Below are positions 34,717 to 43,059 of a stretch of 64,000 nt of DNA, piece by piece. The stretch lies in assembly GCA_937989585.1 (NCBI GenBank), contig CALKRW010000050.1, positions 1 through 64,000 of the forward strand, read 5' to 3'. The position numbers and the translations under genes were made by a program. The notes beneath the pieces were generated by a model. That model was not told where the DNA came from. It saw only the letters and a list, made by a program, of their open reading frames with translations, and made no database searches. Position 1 is the first letter of the stretch. Every line of letters begins with the position of its first letter. The stretch is from an uncultured Porphyromonadaceae bacterium. GTDB lineage: Bacteria; Bacteroidota; Bacteroidia; Bacteroidales; Muribaculaceae.

Positions 34717-36744
34717 TTATTCGTTCATGGTACGGAGGAGTTCGTCGTTGTCGCGGGTGCGCTCCATGCGGTCCTTGATGAATTCCATGGCCTCGATGGA
34801 GTTGCGGTCGCCGAGGAAGCGACGCAACACCCACATGCGGTTGAGATTTTCCGGGCGAACAAGAAGATCGTCGCGACGTGTGGAGGATGCCATGATGTCC
34901 ACGGCGGGGAATATACGCTTGTTGGAGAGTTTTCGGTCGAGTTGCAGTTCCATGTTGCCGGTACCCTTGAATTCCTCGAAGATGACCTCGTCCATCTTTG
35001 ATGAGGTTTCGGTGAGGGCAGTGGCGATGATGGTAAGCGAGCCGCCGCCCTCTATGTTACGGGCCGCGCCGAAGAAGCGTTTGGGCTTCTGGAGGGCGTT
35101 TGCGTCGACACCGCCGGAAAGGATCTTGCCGGAAGCGGGGGCGCAGGTGTTGTATGCCCTTGCAAGACGGGTTATGGAGTCCAGCAGGATTACCACGTCA
35201 TGACCGCACTCGACCATACGCTTTGCCTTCTCGAGTACGATGGATGCAATCTTCACATGGCGCTCGGCAGGCTCGTCGAAAGTCGAGGCGATGACCTCGG
35301 CGCGAACGTTGCGACGCATGTCGGTGACTTCCTCGGGGCGCTCGTCGATGAGGAGTATCATAATGTAGGTCTCGGGGTGGTTCTCGGCGATGGCGTTGGC
35401 GATATCTTTCAGAAGAAGCGTCTTGCCGGTCTTGGGCGGAGCGACGATAAGTCCGCGCTGGCCCTTGCCGATGGGCGAGAACATGTCGACGACGCGGGTC
35501 GAGAGGTTTCCGGCCTTGCCCGATGTGATGTCGAATTTCTCATCCGGGAAGAGAGGGGTAAGGTGCTCGAAGGGTACACGGTCGCGAACAAAACGCGGAC
35601 TGCGGCCATTGACACGCAGGACGTTGTTCATCGGGAAATATTTCTCGTTCTCGCGGGGAGGTCGGATTGTACATTCGACAACATCGCCGGCACGCAGTGC
35701 GTTCTGCTTGATCTGCTGTGCGGTAAGATATATGTCATCCGGCGAGGGGAGATAGTTGTAGTCAGCCGAACGCAGGAAACCGAAACCCTGATTATCGATC
35801 TCAAGCACGCCCTGGGCCTGGAGCAGGTCGGGGAACTCGTAGCGGGAGTTTGTGAGCGAGACACCCTGGCGCTTCTTGTTTTTCTTGCCCTGTCCGGGTG
35901 GAGGCGGCTGAATCTGAGTTGTCGCCGTAGGCTCGCCTATCATTATCGGGGCCTTGGCTGCGGCGGTGTTCTGAGCGGAGAACTGCGGAGTGCGGGACAT
36001 TCCATCCTCGGGCTGACGCCCGGGTTGTCCCGCAACAGCCGTCGCCTGTTCCGCGGAATCATCTCCAGCGGGAGCCGGGGTCTCGGCAGCCAGACGCTCG
36101 CGCTCGGCGGCAGCCTCACGCTCACGCTGTGACCGGGGCATAAATGTGCGTTTTTTGCTTCCGGAGAAGAATGCCGAGAAGGAGTCATCAACCTGACGCG
36201 GTCTGGAAGCATCACCCTTAGGCTGGGGTTCGGCCGGCTCCCCGGCCTGAGGCTCGGGTGCGGGAAGTTCGTGCGCGACATCCACGACAGGCGGGACTGC
36301 CTCAGCGGAAGGCTTAGTCTCAGGCTCAGGAACGGATGCGGAAACGCCGGCATCCGAATCGGTGACAGGAAGCGGATTCTTACGGGGACGTCCTCTCCGA
36401 GGTTTATCAGCAGCCGGTGCCTCGGGAGACGAGGCCGGCGCCGGGACCTCAGGCTCAGGGAGCGGCGCGGCGTCCTCGGGAGCGTCGGCCGCTTTTTTCT
36501 TGCGGCCACGCTTCTTTGGTTCGGCCGAGGCATCGGCAGAATCAGCCTCGGCCTTTGGCGGACGGCCTTTCTTGCGCACAGGCTTTGCCGCGTCAGCCGC
36601 GGCCTTGTTTATTGCCTGAAGATCGAGAATGCCATAAATCAGGTCCTGACGCTGAGTAAGATCAATCTTCGTGATACCCATCTCTTCGGCAACTGATTTC
36701 AGCTGCTCGTCGGGCATATTGTCTAAGTCGGTAATATTATACAT
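34717..36744 (-). CDS. rho: Transcription termination factor Rho with long disordered insert
   Basis: The 675-residue protein is the RNA-dependent ATPase that ends untranslated transcripts. The Rho_N helical domain (1-45) is followed by a low-complexity insert of about 250 residues (50-300), rich in Pro, Ala, Glu, Lys and Arg. An RNA-binding cold-shock-like domain (about 308-380, GVLEIDNQGFGFLRSADYNY) and the ATPase core with Walker A APPKTGKT (435-442) and Walker B VVILLD (517-522) come next. The insert carries AT-hook-like motifs: RKKGRPPK, KKRGRKKK and PRRGRPRKN. Work in Bacteroides has linked this kind of insert to Rho condensates. A promoter at 37093-37124 gives a leader of about 340 bases, which would allow self-regulation. 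Confidence 0.97.
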   Translation of the reverse strand: MYNITDLDNMPDEQLKSVAEEMGITKIDLTQRQDLIYGILDLQAINKAAADAAKPVRKKGRPPKAEADSADASAEPKKRGRKKKAADAPEDAAPLPEPEVPAPASSPEAPAADKPRRGRPRKNPLPVTDSDAGVSASVPEPETKPSAEAVPPVVDVAHELPAPEPQAGEPAEPQPKGDASRPRQVDDSFSAFFSGSKKRTFMPRSQREREAAAERERLAAETPAPAGDDSAEQATAVAGQPGRQPEDGMSRTPQFSAQNTAAAKAPIMIGEPTATTQIQPPPPGQGKKNKKRQGVSLTNSRYEFPDLLQAQGVLEIDNQGFGFLRSADYNYLPSPDDIYLTAQQIKQNALRAGDVVECTIRPPRENEKYFPMNNVLRVNGRSPRFVRDRVPFEHLTPLFPDEKFDITSGKAGNLSTRVVDMFSPIGKGQRGLIVAPPKTGKTLLLKDIANAIAENHPETYIMILLIDERPEEVTDMRRNVRAEVIASTFDEPAERHVKIASIVLEKAKRMVECGHDVVILLDSITRLARAYNTCAPASGKILSGGVDANALQKPKRFFGAARNIEGGGSLTIIATALTETSSKMDEVIFEEFKGTGNMELQLDRKLSNKRIFPAVDIMASSTRRDDLLVRPENLNRMWVLRRFLGDRNSIEAMEFIKDRMERTRDNDELLRTMNE

Positions 36745-37092
36745 AAAAATATGTTAGAGGGGGAAGAATGCAATTTAGAATTGTAGGAGCCCACCGCAAC
36801 ATGCAACGACAGTTGACAATGGGTCAATATTTCCTAATCAGTAAAATCAGGTGCGATAAAAATGGAATAAATTGAATATAAGAGACTTTGCTGTCGATGA
36901 ATTATATTTCACGGAATGCAGATTCCATAAGGATGCAAGTCCAGGCGCAAGAAGCCTGCCAGTATCTTCGAATGAAAAGCGAAAAAATGAAACGGGAAAT
37001 ACCTGAGGGATCAAATCTTAAGTCATGCATATAAAAAAACGATGGACGTGCAGGAATTAACAGTTGCAGGACTTAATCTCTGTTTTCGACTG
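36745..37092 (-). promoter_or_regulatory. Long untranslated leader of rho
   Basis: About 340 bases lie between the predicted start of transcription and the rho ATG, with no supported ORF. Long leaders before rho are often targets of Rho itself; no specific element was identified here. Confidence 0.4.
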
Positions 37093-37124
37093 CAAAGATA
37101 CAACTCTTTTGTCAATAAAACAAG
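37093..37124 (-). promoter_or_regulatory. Promoter of rho
   Basis: On the minus strand a CTTG element (37121-37124) is followed after 20 bases by TATCTTTG (37093-37100). Confidence 0.6.
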
Positions 37125-37399
37125 CGTTCGGCGCGAAAGTTCATAAAAAAGCCGCTGACATATTTCCGCATTAGCAGACAGGGATAACGATATACCGGCG
37201 ATATGACTCACGCAATAGTCCAATATGGTTAACTTATGTTTCCTGACGTTAAACTTAGGTTAAAAGCCGGACACGGACTAAACTTTCGCCCTGAAAAGCA
37301 ATCTTTAGAATACAGAAACAGGAGAATCAGCACGGGTTCCCGTATATGATTCGGCAAGAATCGAGTTTCCATACAACCATACATTCTCCACTCTCCTCT
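37125..37399. other. Gene-free stretch
   Basis: I see nothing coding here. A frame at 37023-37223 on the minus strand overlaps the rho promoter and has no recognisable features. Confidence 0.3.
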
Positions 37400-37451
37400 T
37401 AGTCAGAAAGTCGCCTCCGCCGGTTTCCATTGACCGCGGAGGCGACTTTCT
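37400..37451 (-). terminator. Hairpin terminator of the thioesterase gene
   Basis: A perfect 16-bp stem (37405-37420 with 37436-37451, arm AGAAAGTCGCCTCCGC) lies 25 bases past the stop. The arm itself ends in TTTCT, but a longer T-run is missing on the minus strand. Confidence 0.65.
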
Positions 37452-37476
37452 TATTTTCTCAAACAGATGAAAGGAA

Positions 37477-37908
37477 CTATCCGCGCCCCTCATACCTGAC
37501 CAAGGCGGAACGCAGCCCCTCGGCTATCGGAGTCGAACTCAAAGCCTGAGTATCGAAGCCCACCATCACTGTTGTCGCACCACTCTTCAGGGCTCCAGAA
37601 ACACGATTCAGAATCTGTTGCTCGAGCGTAAGCGAACTATGACCAAGGTTCTTGAGCCTTGTGACAACGCAGAGTTCTTCTCCGGGCAGAGTGGGATTAT
37701 AGAATGTAGCGTTCACGTTTGCGACCACAACACTTAGAGTCTTTGGCGTTATCGCACCGCCAAGCACAGTCATGAAATAATCCTGTTTCGCCATATCGAA
37801 GTATTCGAAATAGGCATTGTTGTTCAAATGTCCGAACATGTCGTAGTCATTGAACCGCACCTGAATGTCAAGGCGGTGCCGCCCTCTTATTATTGCGGGA
37901 AGTTCCAT
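37477..37908 (-). CDS. Acyl-CoA thioesterase, hotdog fold (4-hydroxybenzoyl-CoA thioesterase type)
   Basis: The 143-residue protein shows the hotdog thioesterase start VRFNDYDMFGHLNNNAYFEY, with the Asp of the NDYD...GHLNN motif that serves catalysis in the family. It also has strands such as VVANVNATFYNPTLPGEELC. It probably hydrolyses short or medium acyl-CoA or acyl-ACP thioesters in the cytoplasm; the physiological substrate is not readable. It is a single gene with its own -7 box at 37959-37966. Confidence 0.9.
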   Translation of the reverse strand: MELPAIIRGRHRLDIQVRFNDYDMFGHLNNNAYFEYFDMAKQDYFMTVLGGAITPKTLSVVVANVNATFYNPTLPGEELCVVTRLKNLGHSSLTLEQQILNRVSGALKSGATTVMVGFDTQALSSTPIAEGLRSALVRYEGRG

Positions 37909-37958
37909 ATTAAACTAATGTGTAATTGTTCTATCTGGATAAACAAGCAATCTGTATG

Positions 37959-37966
37959 CAAAGTTA
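37959..37966 (-). promoter_or_regulatory. -7 box of the thioesterase gene
   Basis: The minus strand reads TAACTTTG about 50 bases before the start codon. The -33 element is weak. Confidence 0.5.
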
Positions 37967-38070
37967 ACATATAGAACGGATTTTTTAAAGTCTAATAGTT
38001 GACATGTTCCGCCATAGGGATAGCCCACATCACTACTTAACAGCACTTTACATTCGTATAAACATTTTTT

Positions 38071-38113
38071 AACTCAATTTTTTTTTGAGTTTTTTACGAT
38101 GTTTATAATTTTG
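38071..38113 (+). promoter_or_regulatory. Hairpin plus promoter entering a gene-free region
   Basis: AACTCAA (38071-38077) pairs with TTGAGTT (38085-38091) across a T7 loop. TTTG (38084-38087), an 18-base spacer and TAATTTTG (38106-38113) then form a promoter. No protein gene follows on this strand until purB at 38847, with the opposite-strand tRNAs between. Confidence 0.5.
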
Positions 38114-38478
38114 CACTCAGAATAAAGCAAGTATTGCAGTGAACGAAACCCACATTTCGTTTCCGTAGCCAAACTGATAGTAATATCCCTAAATTTTCTT
38201 TCCCCAAAAGAGCGATTCACGCTGCCCCCCGAGACTTCTTGAAGAAACTTGTTTGGATTATTACGCCCTCAGACTCAGGCGACTCACCTCCCTCGCGGGA
38301 GTAATCATCTTCGTACTTCGGCATCGTATCGCCACCTGCAGTCACGAAGACACCAACCAGCGGCAAAGCCGCTGAACAACAGAACTTTACTTTCACCAAC
38401 AATTATAGATAAAAGTGTGACCATCGGTTCGTTCGTGAGAATAGGCCGATGTTTTTTATGTCAACATCAGCCGAATAC
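38114..38478 (+). other. Hairpin-rich region without a supported gene
   Basis: Downstream of the promoter lie GCAA-GTA-TTGC (38127-38137), AACGAAA/TTTCGTT (38142-38161), CTCCC/GGGAG (38288-38301), CAGCGGC-AAA-GCCGCTG (38358-38374) and a 10-bp near-perfect stem (38444-38453 with 38463-38472). A minus-strand 61-codon frame (38217-38402) starts with TTG and has no family. The region could encode a small RNA, or be a decayed gene. Confidence 0.35.
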
Positions 38479-38489
38479 GGGGGGGGGGG
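38479..38489 (+). repeat. G11 homopolymer tract
   Basis: Eleven G residues in a row lie directly beyond the tRNA terminator. Tracts of this length are unstable in copying and sequencing. No gene is clearly placed to be controlled by it. Confidence 0.8.
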
Positions 38490-38490
38490 A

Positions 38491-38525
38491 TAAAAGAAAA
38501 AGTCACCGAACGTGTCGGTGACTTT
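38491..38525 (-). terminator. Terminator of the tRNA pair
   Basis: A perfect 11-bp stem AAAGTCACCGA/TCGGTGACTTT (38499-38509 with 38515-38525) is followed on the minus strand by TTTTCTTTTA. Confidence 0.85.
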
Positions 38526-38532
38526 ATTTGTG

Positions 38533-38607
38533 TGATCCATACTGGATTCGAACCAGTGACCTCTTCCCTGTCAAGGAAGCGCTCTAAACCAACTGAGCTA
38601 ATGAATC
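38533..38607 (-). tRNA. tRNA-Val (GAC)
   Basis: This is a 75-base cloverleaf on the minus strand. The acceptor GATTCAT pairs with ATGGATC (one G-T pair) with discriminator A. The D-arm begins TAGCTCAG. The anticodon stem CTTCC/GGAAG encloses loop TTGACAG, giving anticodon GAC. The T-arm carries GGTTCGAATCC. No CCA is encoded. Confidence 0.92.
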
Positions 38608-38614
38608 AAAAAAG

Positions 38615-38688
38615 TGATCCGGACGCGATTCGAACGCGTGACCGTCTGCTTAGAAGGCAGATGCTCTATCCAGCTGAGCTACCGGACC
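38615..38688 (-). tRNA. tRNA-Arg (TCT)
   Basis: This is a 74-base cloverleaf on the minus strand. The acceptor GGTCCGG pairs with CCGGATC with discriminator A. The anticodon stem TCTGC/GCAGA encloses loop CTTCTAA, giving anticodon TCT. The T-loop is TTCGAAT. It is 7 bases upstream of tRNA-Val in the same transcript. Confidence 0.92.
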
Positions 38689-38747
38689 AACCGTCAAAGG
38701 AAGGACCAAAAGGGCTGAACCAGACCAGTAAGCCGCCTTTGCGAGTG

Positions 38748-38778
38748 CAAAGTTACAACTTTTTCGCAAAACGACAAA
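38748..38778 (-). promoter_or_regulatory. Promoter of the tRNA pair
   Basis: On the minus strand TTTG (38775-38778), a 19-base spacer and TAACTTTG (38748-38755) lie 60 bases before tRNA-Arg. It is back to back with the purB -7 box at 38788. Confidence 0.65.
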
Positions 38779-38787
38779 TTTTTTTCG

Positions 38788-38795
38788 TAACTTTG
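38788..38795 (+). promoter_or_regulatory. -7 box of purB
   Basis: TAACTTTG lies 51 bases before the purB start. A clear -33 element is not seen. Confidence 0.5.
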
Positions 38796-38846
38796 TGACA
38801 ATTAATCCGCAAGGCTACAATCAAATACTACTAACCAATTGTCACA

Positions 38847-40193
38847 ATGGAACTTACACCACTAACAGCAGTTTCGCCTGTCGATGGCCGCTATCGGTCG
38901 AAGACAGAGCGTCTGGATGCATACTTTTCGGAATTCGGCCTGATACGCTATCGCGTAAAAGTCGAGATACTGTATTTCGTGGCCCTTAGCCGCCGTGCCA
39001 AACTCCCTCAACTCGAGGGACTGACCGACGCCGACATCGACGAACTCCTCCGCATTCCGGCAGGATTCTCGCTTACGGACGCGATGCGCATCAAAGAGAT
39101 TGAATCCGTGACCAACCACGACGTGAAGGCAGTAGAGTATTTCATCAAGGAGCAGTTCGACCGCCTCGGGCTGCAGAAATACAAAGAATTCATCCACTTC
39201 GGCCTGACATCGCAGGACATCAACAACACGTCGGTGCCCATGTCGCTGAAGGACGCCATCAAAGAGGTGTACCTGCCTGCGACAGAAGGACTGTTAGACC
39301 GCCTCGACGCCATGGCAAAGGACTGGGCAGACATCCCTATGCTAGCACGCACCCACGGGCAGCCCGCCTCGCCGACTAAACTGGGCAAAGAGATAGCGGT
39401 GTTCGCCTACCGCCTGCGCACACAGGTCGAAGCACTTCGCAACGTGACAATAAGCGGCAAATTCGGAGGTGCCACGGGCAACTTCAACGCCCACCGCCTG
39501 GCATTCCCCGGCACGGACTGGAGGAAGTTCGCGGCCGAATTCCTCCGCGAGGACCTCGGCATCGAGCGCGAGGAACTGACAACCCAGATTTCGAACTACG
39601 ACAACCTTGCCGCCCTGTTCGACGCGCTGCGCCGCATCAATACCATAATAATGGACCTGGACCGCGACATGTGGATGTACGTATCAATGGAATACTTCAA
39701 GCAGAAAATCAAGGCAGGTGAAGTAGGCTCGTCGGCGATGCCCCACAAGGTAAACCCGATAGACTTCGAGAACTCGGAAGGCAACATCGGCATAGCCAAC
39801 GCCATCTACGCTCACCTGGCCCAGAAACTTCCCGTCTCGCGCCTCCAGCGCGACCTGACGGACTCGACTGTCCTGCGCAACATCGGCGTCCCCATGGCGC
39901 ACAGCCTGATCTCGATCGCCTCGACCGACAAGGGCCTGGACAAACTGGTTCTCAACCGCGAGGCGATAGACCACGACCTGGAGGGAATGTGGGCCGTAGT
40001 GGCCGAAGGCATTCAGACCATACTCCGCCGCGAGGGCTACCCCAACCCATACGAGACCCTCAAGGCGCTGACACGCCGCAACACTGCCGTCACCGCCGAG
40101 ACCATAGCCGAGTTCATCGACACACTGGAGGTGGCCCCGGAGGTACGTGCCGAACTGCACGCGCTGACTCCGTCGAACTATACGGGATATTGA
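38847..40193 (+). CDS. purB: Adenylosuccinate lyase
   Basis: PurB splits SAICAR and adenylosuccinate to release fumarate in purine synthesis. The 448-residue protein begins MELTPLTAVSPVDGRYRSKT and has the family signature SSAMPHKVNPIDFENSEGN in its flexible active-site loop. The catalytic His segment ARTHGQPASPTKLGKE is also present. Length is that of the E. coli-like PurB class. ATG 38847 follows a TAnnTTTG box. A small exported protein gene follows after 59 bases. Confidence 0.97.
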   Translation: MELTPLTAVSPVDGRYRSKTERLDAYFSEFGLIRYRVKVEILYFVALSRRAKLPQLEGLTDADIDELLRIPAGFSLTDAMRIKEIESVTNHDVKAVEYFIKEQFDRLGLQKYKEFIHFGLTSQDINNTSVPMSLKDAIKEVYLPATEGLLDRLDAMAKDWADIPMLARTHGQPASPTKLGKEIAVFAYRLRTQVEALRNVTISGKFGGATGNFNAHRLAFPGTDWRKFAAEFLREDLGIEREELTTQISNYDNLAALFDALRRINTIIMDLDRDMWMYVSMEYFKQKIKAGEVGSSAMPHKVNPIDFENSEGNIGIANAIYAHLAQKLPVSRLQRDLTDSTVLRNIGVPMAHSLISIASTDKGLDKLVLNREAIDHDLEGMWAVVAEGIQTILRREGYPNPYETLKALTRRNTAVTAETIAEFIDTLEVAPEVRAELHALTPSNYTGY

Positions 40194-40252
40194 TTGTTTT
40201 CAATTGTGTGTACCCGCACAGTAATTCATCCATTAACAATATCCCGTATAAA

Positions 40253-40687
40253 ATGAAAAAGAGCCTACTATTCGTCCTAATCCTAATCGCCGGAGCAATA
40301 TCGGCGCAGGCCGAAACCATCAACGACTTCTTCAACCGCGTAAAGGCCTCGACCGAATTCTCGGCCATGAGCCTGACGAAAGAACAGGCACGCGAGAGCC
40401 TTTTCGACTCGATGGACGTGGCCATATCGGAGACAGTCAGCGCCGCCACGGTGAAGGACCTGCGATTCCAGCTGGCCCTGTTGCCGGCAGCGCAGAAAAT
40501 CACCGAGACCGAGGACGGCACAGCATTCGTGGCCATCTACTCCCAGCCCCTGAGCGGCGGGAAAGCACTGGTACTCCTAGTCGTGCTCAACGGCAAGAAC
40601 GGCTGCGTAATAAAAGGCATTACCGACCAGGCACAGCTGGACAAGGGTCTGTCGGGACTGCACATGAACACACTGTTCGGCGACTGA
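40253..40687 (+). CDS. Small exported protein of unknown function
   Basis: From ATG 40253 this 144-residue protein has a clear signal peptide (MKKSLLFVLILIAGAISAQA, cleaved after AQA). A mixed alpha/beta soluble domain follows, ending GLHMNTLFGD. I do not recognise the family. The open frame extends upstream into purB, but the signal peptide fixes the start. It is probably periplasmic and co-transcribed with purB. It ends 4 bases before the stop of the convergent TPR gene. Confidence 0.75.
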   Translation: MKKSLLFVLILIAGAISAQAETINDFFNRVKASTEFSAMSLTKEQARESLFDSMDVAISETVSAATVKDLRFQLALLPAAQKITETEDGTAFVAIYSQPLSGGKALVLLVVLNGKNGCVIKGITDQAQLDKGLSGLHMNTLFGD

Positions 40688-40691
40688 GCCG

Positions 40692-40892
40692 TCAGGGATT
40701 GAACTGGGCGGTGTCGTAGAAGTCCATGATGTCGTTGGCCATAGCCAGGGCAGTGGCGCCACGGCCCAGAGGGTCGAGAGACGCCGACTCGGTGTAGGCC
40801 GCAATGGCTCCGGCACGGTCGCCGCGACGCCAGAGCTCAGCGCCCTTGCGGTAGAGTTCATCGGCACGTTTTTTTGTTTCGGTATCCTGCAT
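40692..40892 (-). CDS. Small single-TPR protein
   Basis: The 66-residue cytoplasmic protein consists of about one and a half tetratricopeptide helices (KKRADELYRKGAELWRRGDR, then AIAAYTESASLDPLG) and ends MANDIMDFYDTAQFNP. This tail recurs in small TPR proteins of Bacteroidales. It probably acts by binding a partner; none is suggested by the neighbours. It has its own promoter on the minus strand. Confidence 0.75.
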   Translation of the reverse strand: MQDTETKKRADELYRKGAELWRRGDRAGAIAAYTESASLDPLGRGATALAMANDIMDFYDTAQFNP

Positions 40893-40917
40893 ATCGATTC
40901 TATCAAGTAATTTCGGG

Positions 40918-40948
40918 CAAAGTTAAGATTTTAATCCAAGGCCTGCAA
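40918..40948 (-). promoter_or_regulatory. Promoter of the small TPR gene
   Basis: On the minus strand TTTG (40945-40948), a 19-base spacer and TAACTTTG (40918-40925) lie about 30 bases before the start codon. Confidence 0.65.
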
Positions 40949-41007
40949 ACCGAGGCTTAAACCATCTCCTATATATTATATAAGCCGACAAAACAGAGTA
41001 AAGTTCA

Positions 41008-42285
41008 ATGCACATGAAGAATCTACGCCACATACTCCTGCTCGTGCTGGCGGTATGCTCCGCCGGAGCCTACGCCGCCGACCCGACCGAGACCAAATAC
41101 AGCGCGAAACAGTGCGAGGGCTCGCTGACGCCCTACCCCCTCGAGATTCCCGAGATAATGATTCCGGACTCGCTGGAGGCCGTATATGTCAGTCACGTCG
41201 GTAGGCACGGGTCCCGCTACCCGGCGTCAGCAGCAAACTGCCTGAAACTGAAAGAGGCGCTCGAACAGGCCGAGGCCGTAGGGACAATAACCGCGCAGGG
41301 CAAGAAACTGCTTGCGCTGACGAACGAGGTGATACGCCGGGCCAACGGACAGTGGGGCGCACTCGACTCGCTGGGCATGGCCGAACAGCGAGCGATAGCA
41401 TCGAGGATGTTCGCCAATTATCCACACCTGTTCCAGGAGGGCAAACTGGTGAACGCAATCTCGTCATACTCGCCACGCGCCATGATGAGCATGTTCTCGT
41501 TCGTGCATCAACTCGACCGGCTGAACAACCGCGTAAACTTCACGACCTCGACCGGACGCGTAAACTCAAGACTGATGCGTCCGTTCGACATAGACAAAGA
41601 CTATCTCGAATTCAGAAAGGAAAACCTCTGGCAACCTGCCTACGACGAATATTTCGAGAACGCATGTCCGGTATCGGCCATCTCGCGCGTGCTCGGCCGC
41701 GACTTCCCCTACGGCGACACCGAGAGGGCCCGCGACCTGGCGATTACCGAGTACTATGTCATCGCAGGACTGAGCTGCATGTCGATGTCGTGCAAGGTAT
41801 CGGACTACTTCACCCAGGCCGAACTGAACGCGCTGTGGTCGTGCTTCAATCTGAGACAGTACCTGCAGCGCACGGCGACAACCGTGTCGACTGTTCCAGC
41901 CGACATAGCCTCAGACCTCGTGCTCGACCTTATCCGCACCATCGACGATGCCGTCGAAGGCACCAATCCGGCCTCGGCGGACCTGCGCTTCGGGCATGCC
42001 GAGACGCTGATGCCGCTGCTCTCGCTTCTGCGCATCCCCGGGTGCTACTATGTCACCAACTATTTCGACACCGTGGCCCTGCACTGGCGCGACTTCGATG
42101 TCGTACCGATGGCGGCGAACCTGCAGATAGTGCTTTTCAAGGCAAAGAAATCAGGACGCCACTACGTGCGCTTCGACCTCAACGAGCGCCCCGTGGCCCT
42201 GCCCGGCGCCAACACGCCACTTTACCTGTCGTGGCCCCAGGCACGCGAGTACATGATGCACTGCGTGCCGCTCTACGCACAATGA
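41008..42285 (+). CDS. Histidine phosphatase, MINPP-like (inositol polyphosphate phosphatase / phytase family)
   Basis: The 425-residue exported protein has a signal peptide (about 3-23) and the histidine acid phosphatase motif GRHGSRYP (65-72), whose His67 forms the phosphohistidine. The distal HAE motif (FGHAETLMPL, about 330) provides the proton donor Glu. HAE rather than HD is the mark of the MINPP type. The layout resembles gut Bacteroides Minpp enzymes that release phosphate from phytate. Periplasmic or surface location is likely. ATG 41014 is an alternative start that begins the signal peptide more tightly. Confidence 0.88.
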   Translation: MHMKNLRHILLLVLAVCSAGAYAADPTETKYSAKQCEGSLTPYPLEIPEIMIPDSLEAVYVSHVGRHGSRYPASAANCLKLKEALEQAEAVGTITAQGKKLLALTNEVIRRANGQWGALDSLGMAEQRAIASRMFANYPHLFQEGKLVNAISSYSPRAMMSMFSFVHQLDRLNNRVNFTTSTGRVNSRLMRPFDIDKDYLEFRKENLWQPAYDEYFENACPVSAISRVLGRDFPYGDTERARDLAITEYYVIAGLSCMSMSCKVSDYFTQAELNALWSCFNLRQYLQRTATTVSTVPADIASDLVLDLIRTIDDAVEGTNPASADLRFGHAETLMPLLSLLRIPGCYYVTNYFDTVALHWRDFDVVPMAANLQIVLFKAKKSGRHYVRFDLNERPVALPGANTPLYLSWPQAREYMMHCVPLYAQ

Positions 42286-42321
42286 CAGACTGACACATCA
42301 TAATATATACAATAATATATA

Positions 42322-42376
42322 CAGCCTGCGCCTGCAAATGTCCGTTCATGACATCAACAGGCGCAGACTGTTTTTT
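42322..42376 (+). terminator. Terminator of the MINPP-like gene
   Basis: The arms CAGCCTGCGCCTG (42322-42334) and CAGGCGCAGACTG (42358-42370) pair with one internal mismatch, and TTTTTT follows. Confidence 0.85.
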
Positions 42377-42388
42377 ATCAGAAGGGAT

Positions 42389-43054
42389 TCAGGGCCGAAA
42401 TATACGGAAGGTGATATTACGGGCCGATGCGTATTTCTCGAGAAGGTCGGTGAGGTAGTCCACAGTATCGTCGATTGGCATTTCCACACCATAAATATTG
42501 ATAACGATAAGCACCCGGCGGGCGTCGGGCGAAATCGACGTTCTGGCGTTGTCGCTCGTAGGGGTCGCTATGCCGCCGATGCTGTCGCGCAGCACAGGCA
42601 TCCCGGCGATGTTCAGCGCACCGCGATGGATTGCCTCGTATGGCTCACCCTCGCGGCCGACACCCAGCGTCAGGGCATCGCCCTCGATGCGGTCGCGGTC
42701 GAATATCCCCATGGAATAGCCTGAGACTATGGATACAAGATTGCCGATGTCAACCAATGTCGACGTGCGGTAGAGGCTCTCGCCCTTGACAATGCGGCGA
42801 CACATCGCCTCGGCCGAGGGACGGTAGCGGTTCGGTTCCTTGCCGCAAGCCTTGTAGGCGGCACGGGTCGCCGCTATGGCGGGGCGCTTGTTTATCATCG
42901 GAATCTCATAGGACGAGCGGATGCGTTCGCTGACACGCTCAATCTCGGCCCAGAGTTCGTCGCCTGTCGGCGAATCGGAGGCCTCGCACTCGCCGACGAG
43001 GAGCATGACGCCGGGAGCCTTCTCCCTGATGACGGGGTCAAAACGGATTTCCAT
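42389..43054 (-). CDS. B3/B4 (tRNA-binding/editing-like) domain protein
   Basis: The 221-residue protein is a stand-alone B3/B4 domain like the one in the beta subunit of phenylalanyl-tRNA synthetase. Diagnostic parts are NKRPAIAATRAAYKACGKEP, RYRPSAEAMCRRIVKG and VDIGNLVSIVSGYSMGIFDR. Some stand-alone members may clear mischarged tRNA; the role here is unproven. It is the second gene of a minus-strand operon, 5 bases after the GlmU-like gene. Confidence 0.88.
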   Translation of the reverse strand: MEIRFDPVIREKAPGVMLLVGECEASDSPTGDELWAEIERVSERIRSSYEIPMINKRPAIAATRAAYKACGKEPNRYRPSAEAMCRRIVKGESLYRTSTLVDIGNLVSIVSGYSMGIFDRDRIEGDALTLGVGREGEPYEAIHRGALNIAGMPVLRDSIGGIATPTSDNARTSISPDARRVLIVINIYGVEMPIDDTVDYLTDLLEKYASARNITFRIFRP

Positions 43055-43059
43055 AAGGC

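Noticed and set aside
38217..38402. A 61-codon minus-strand frame ending SFFKKSRGAA
   Set aside because: It begins with TTG, has no promoter or SD, and matches no family I know; kept only as a note in the region entry.
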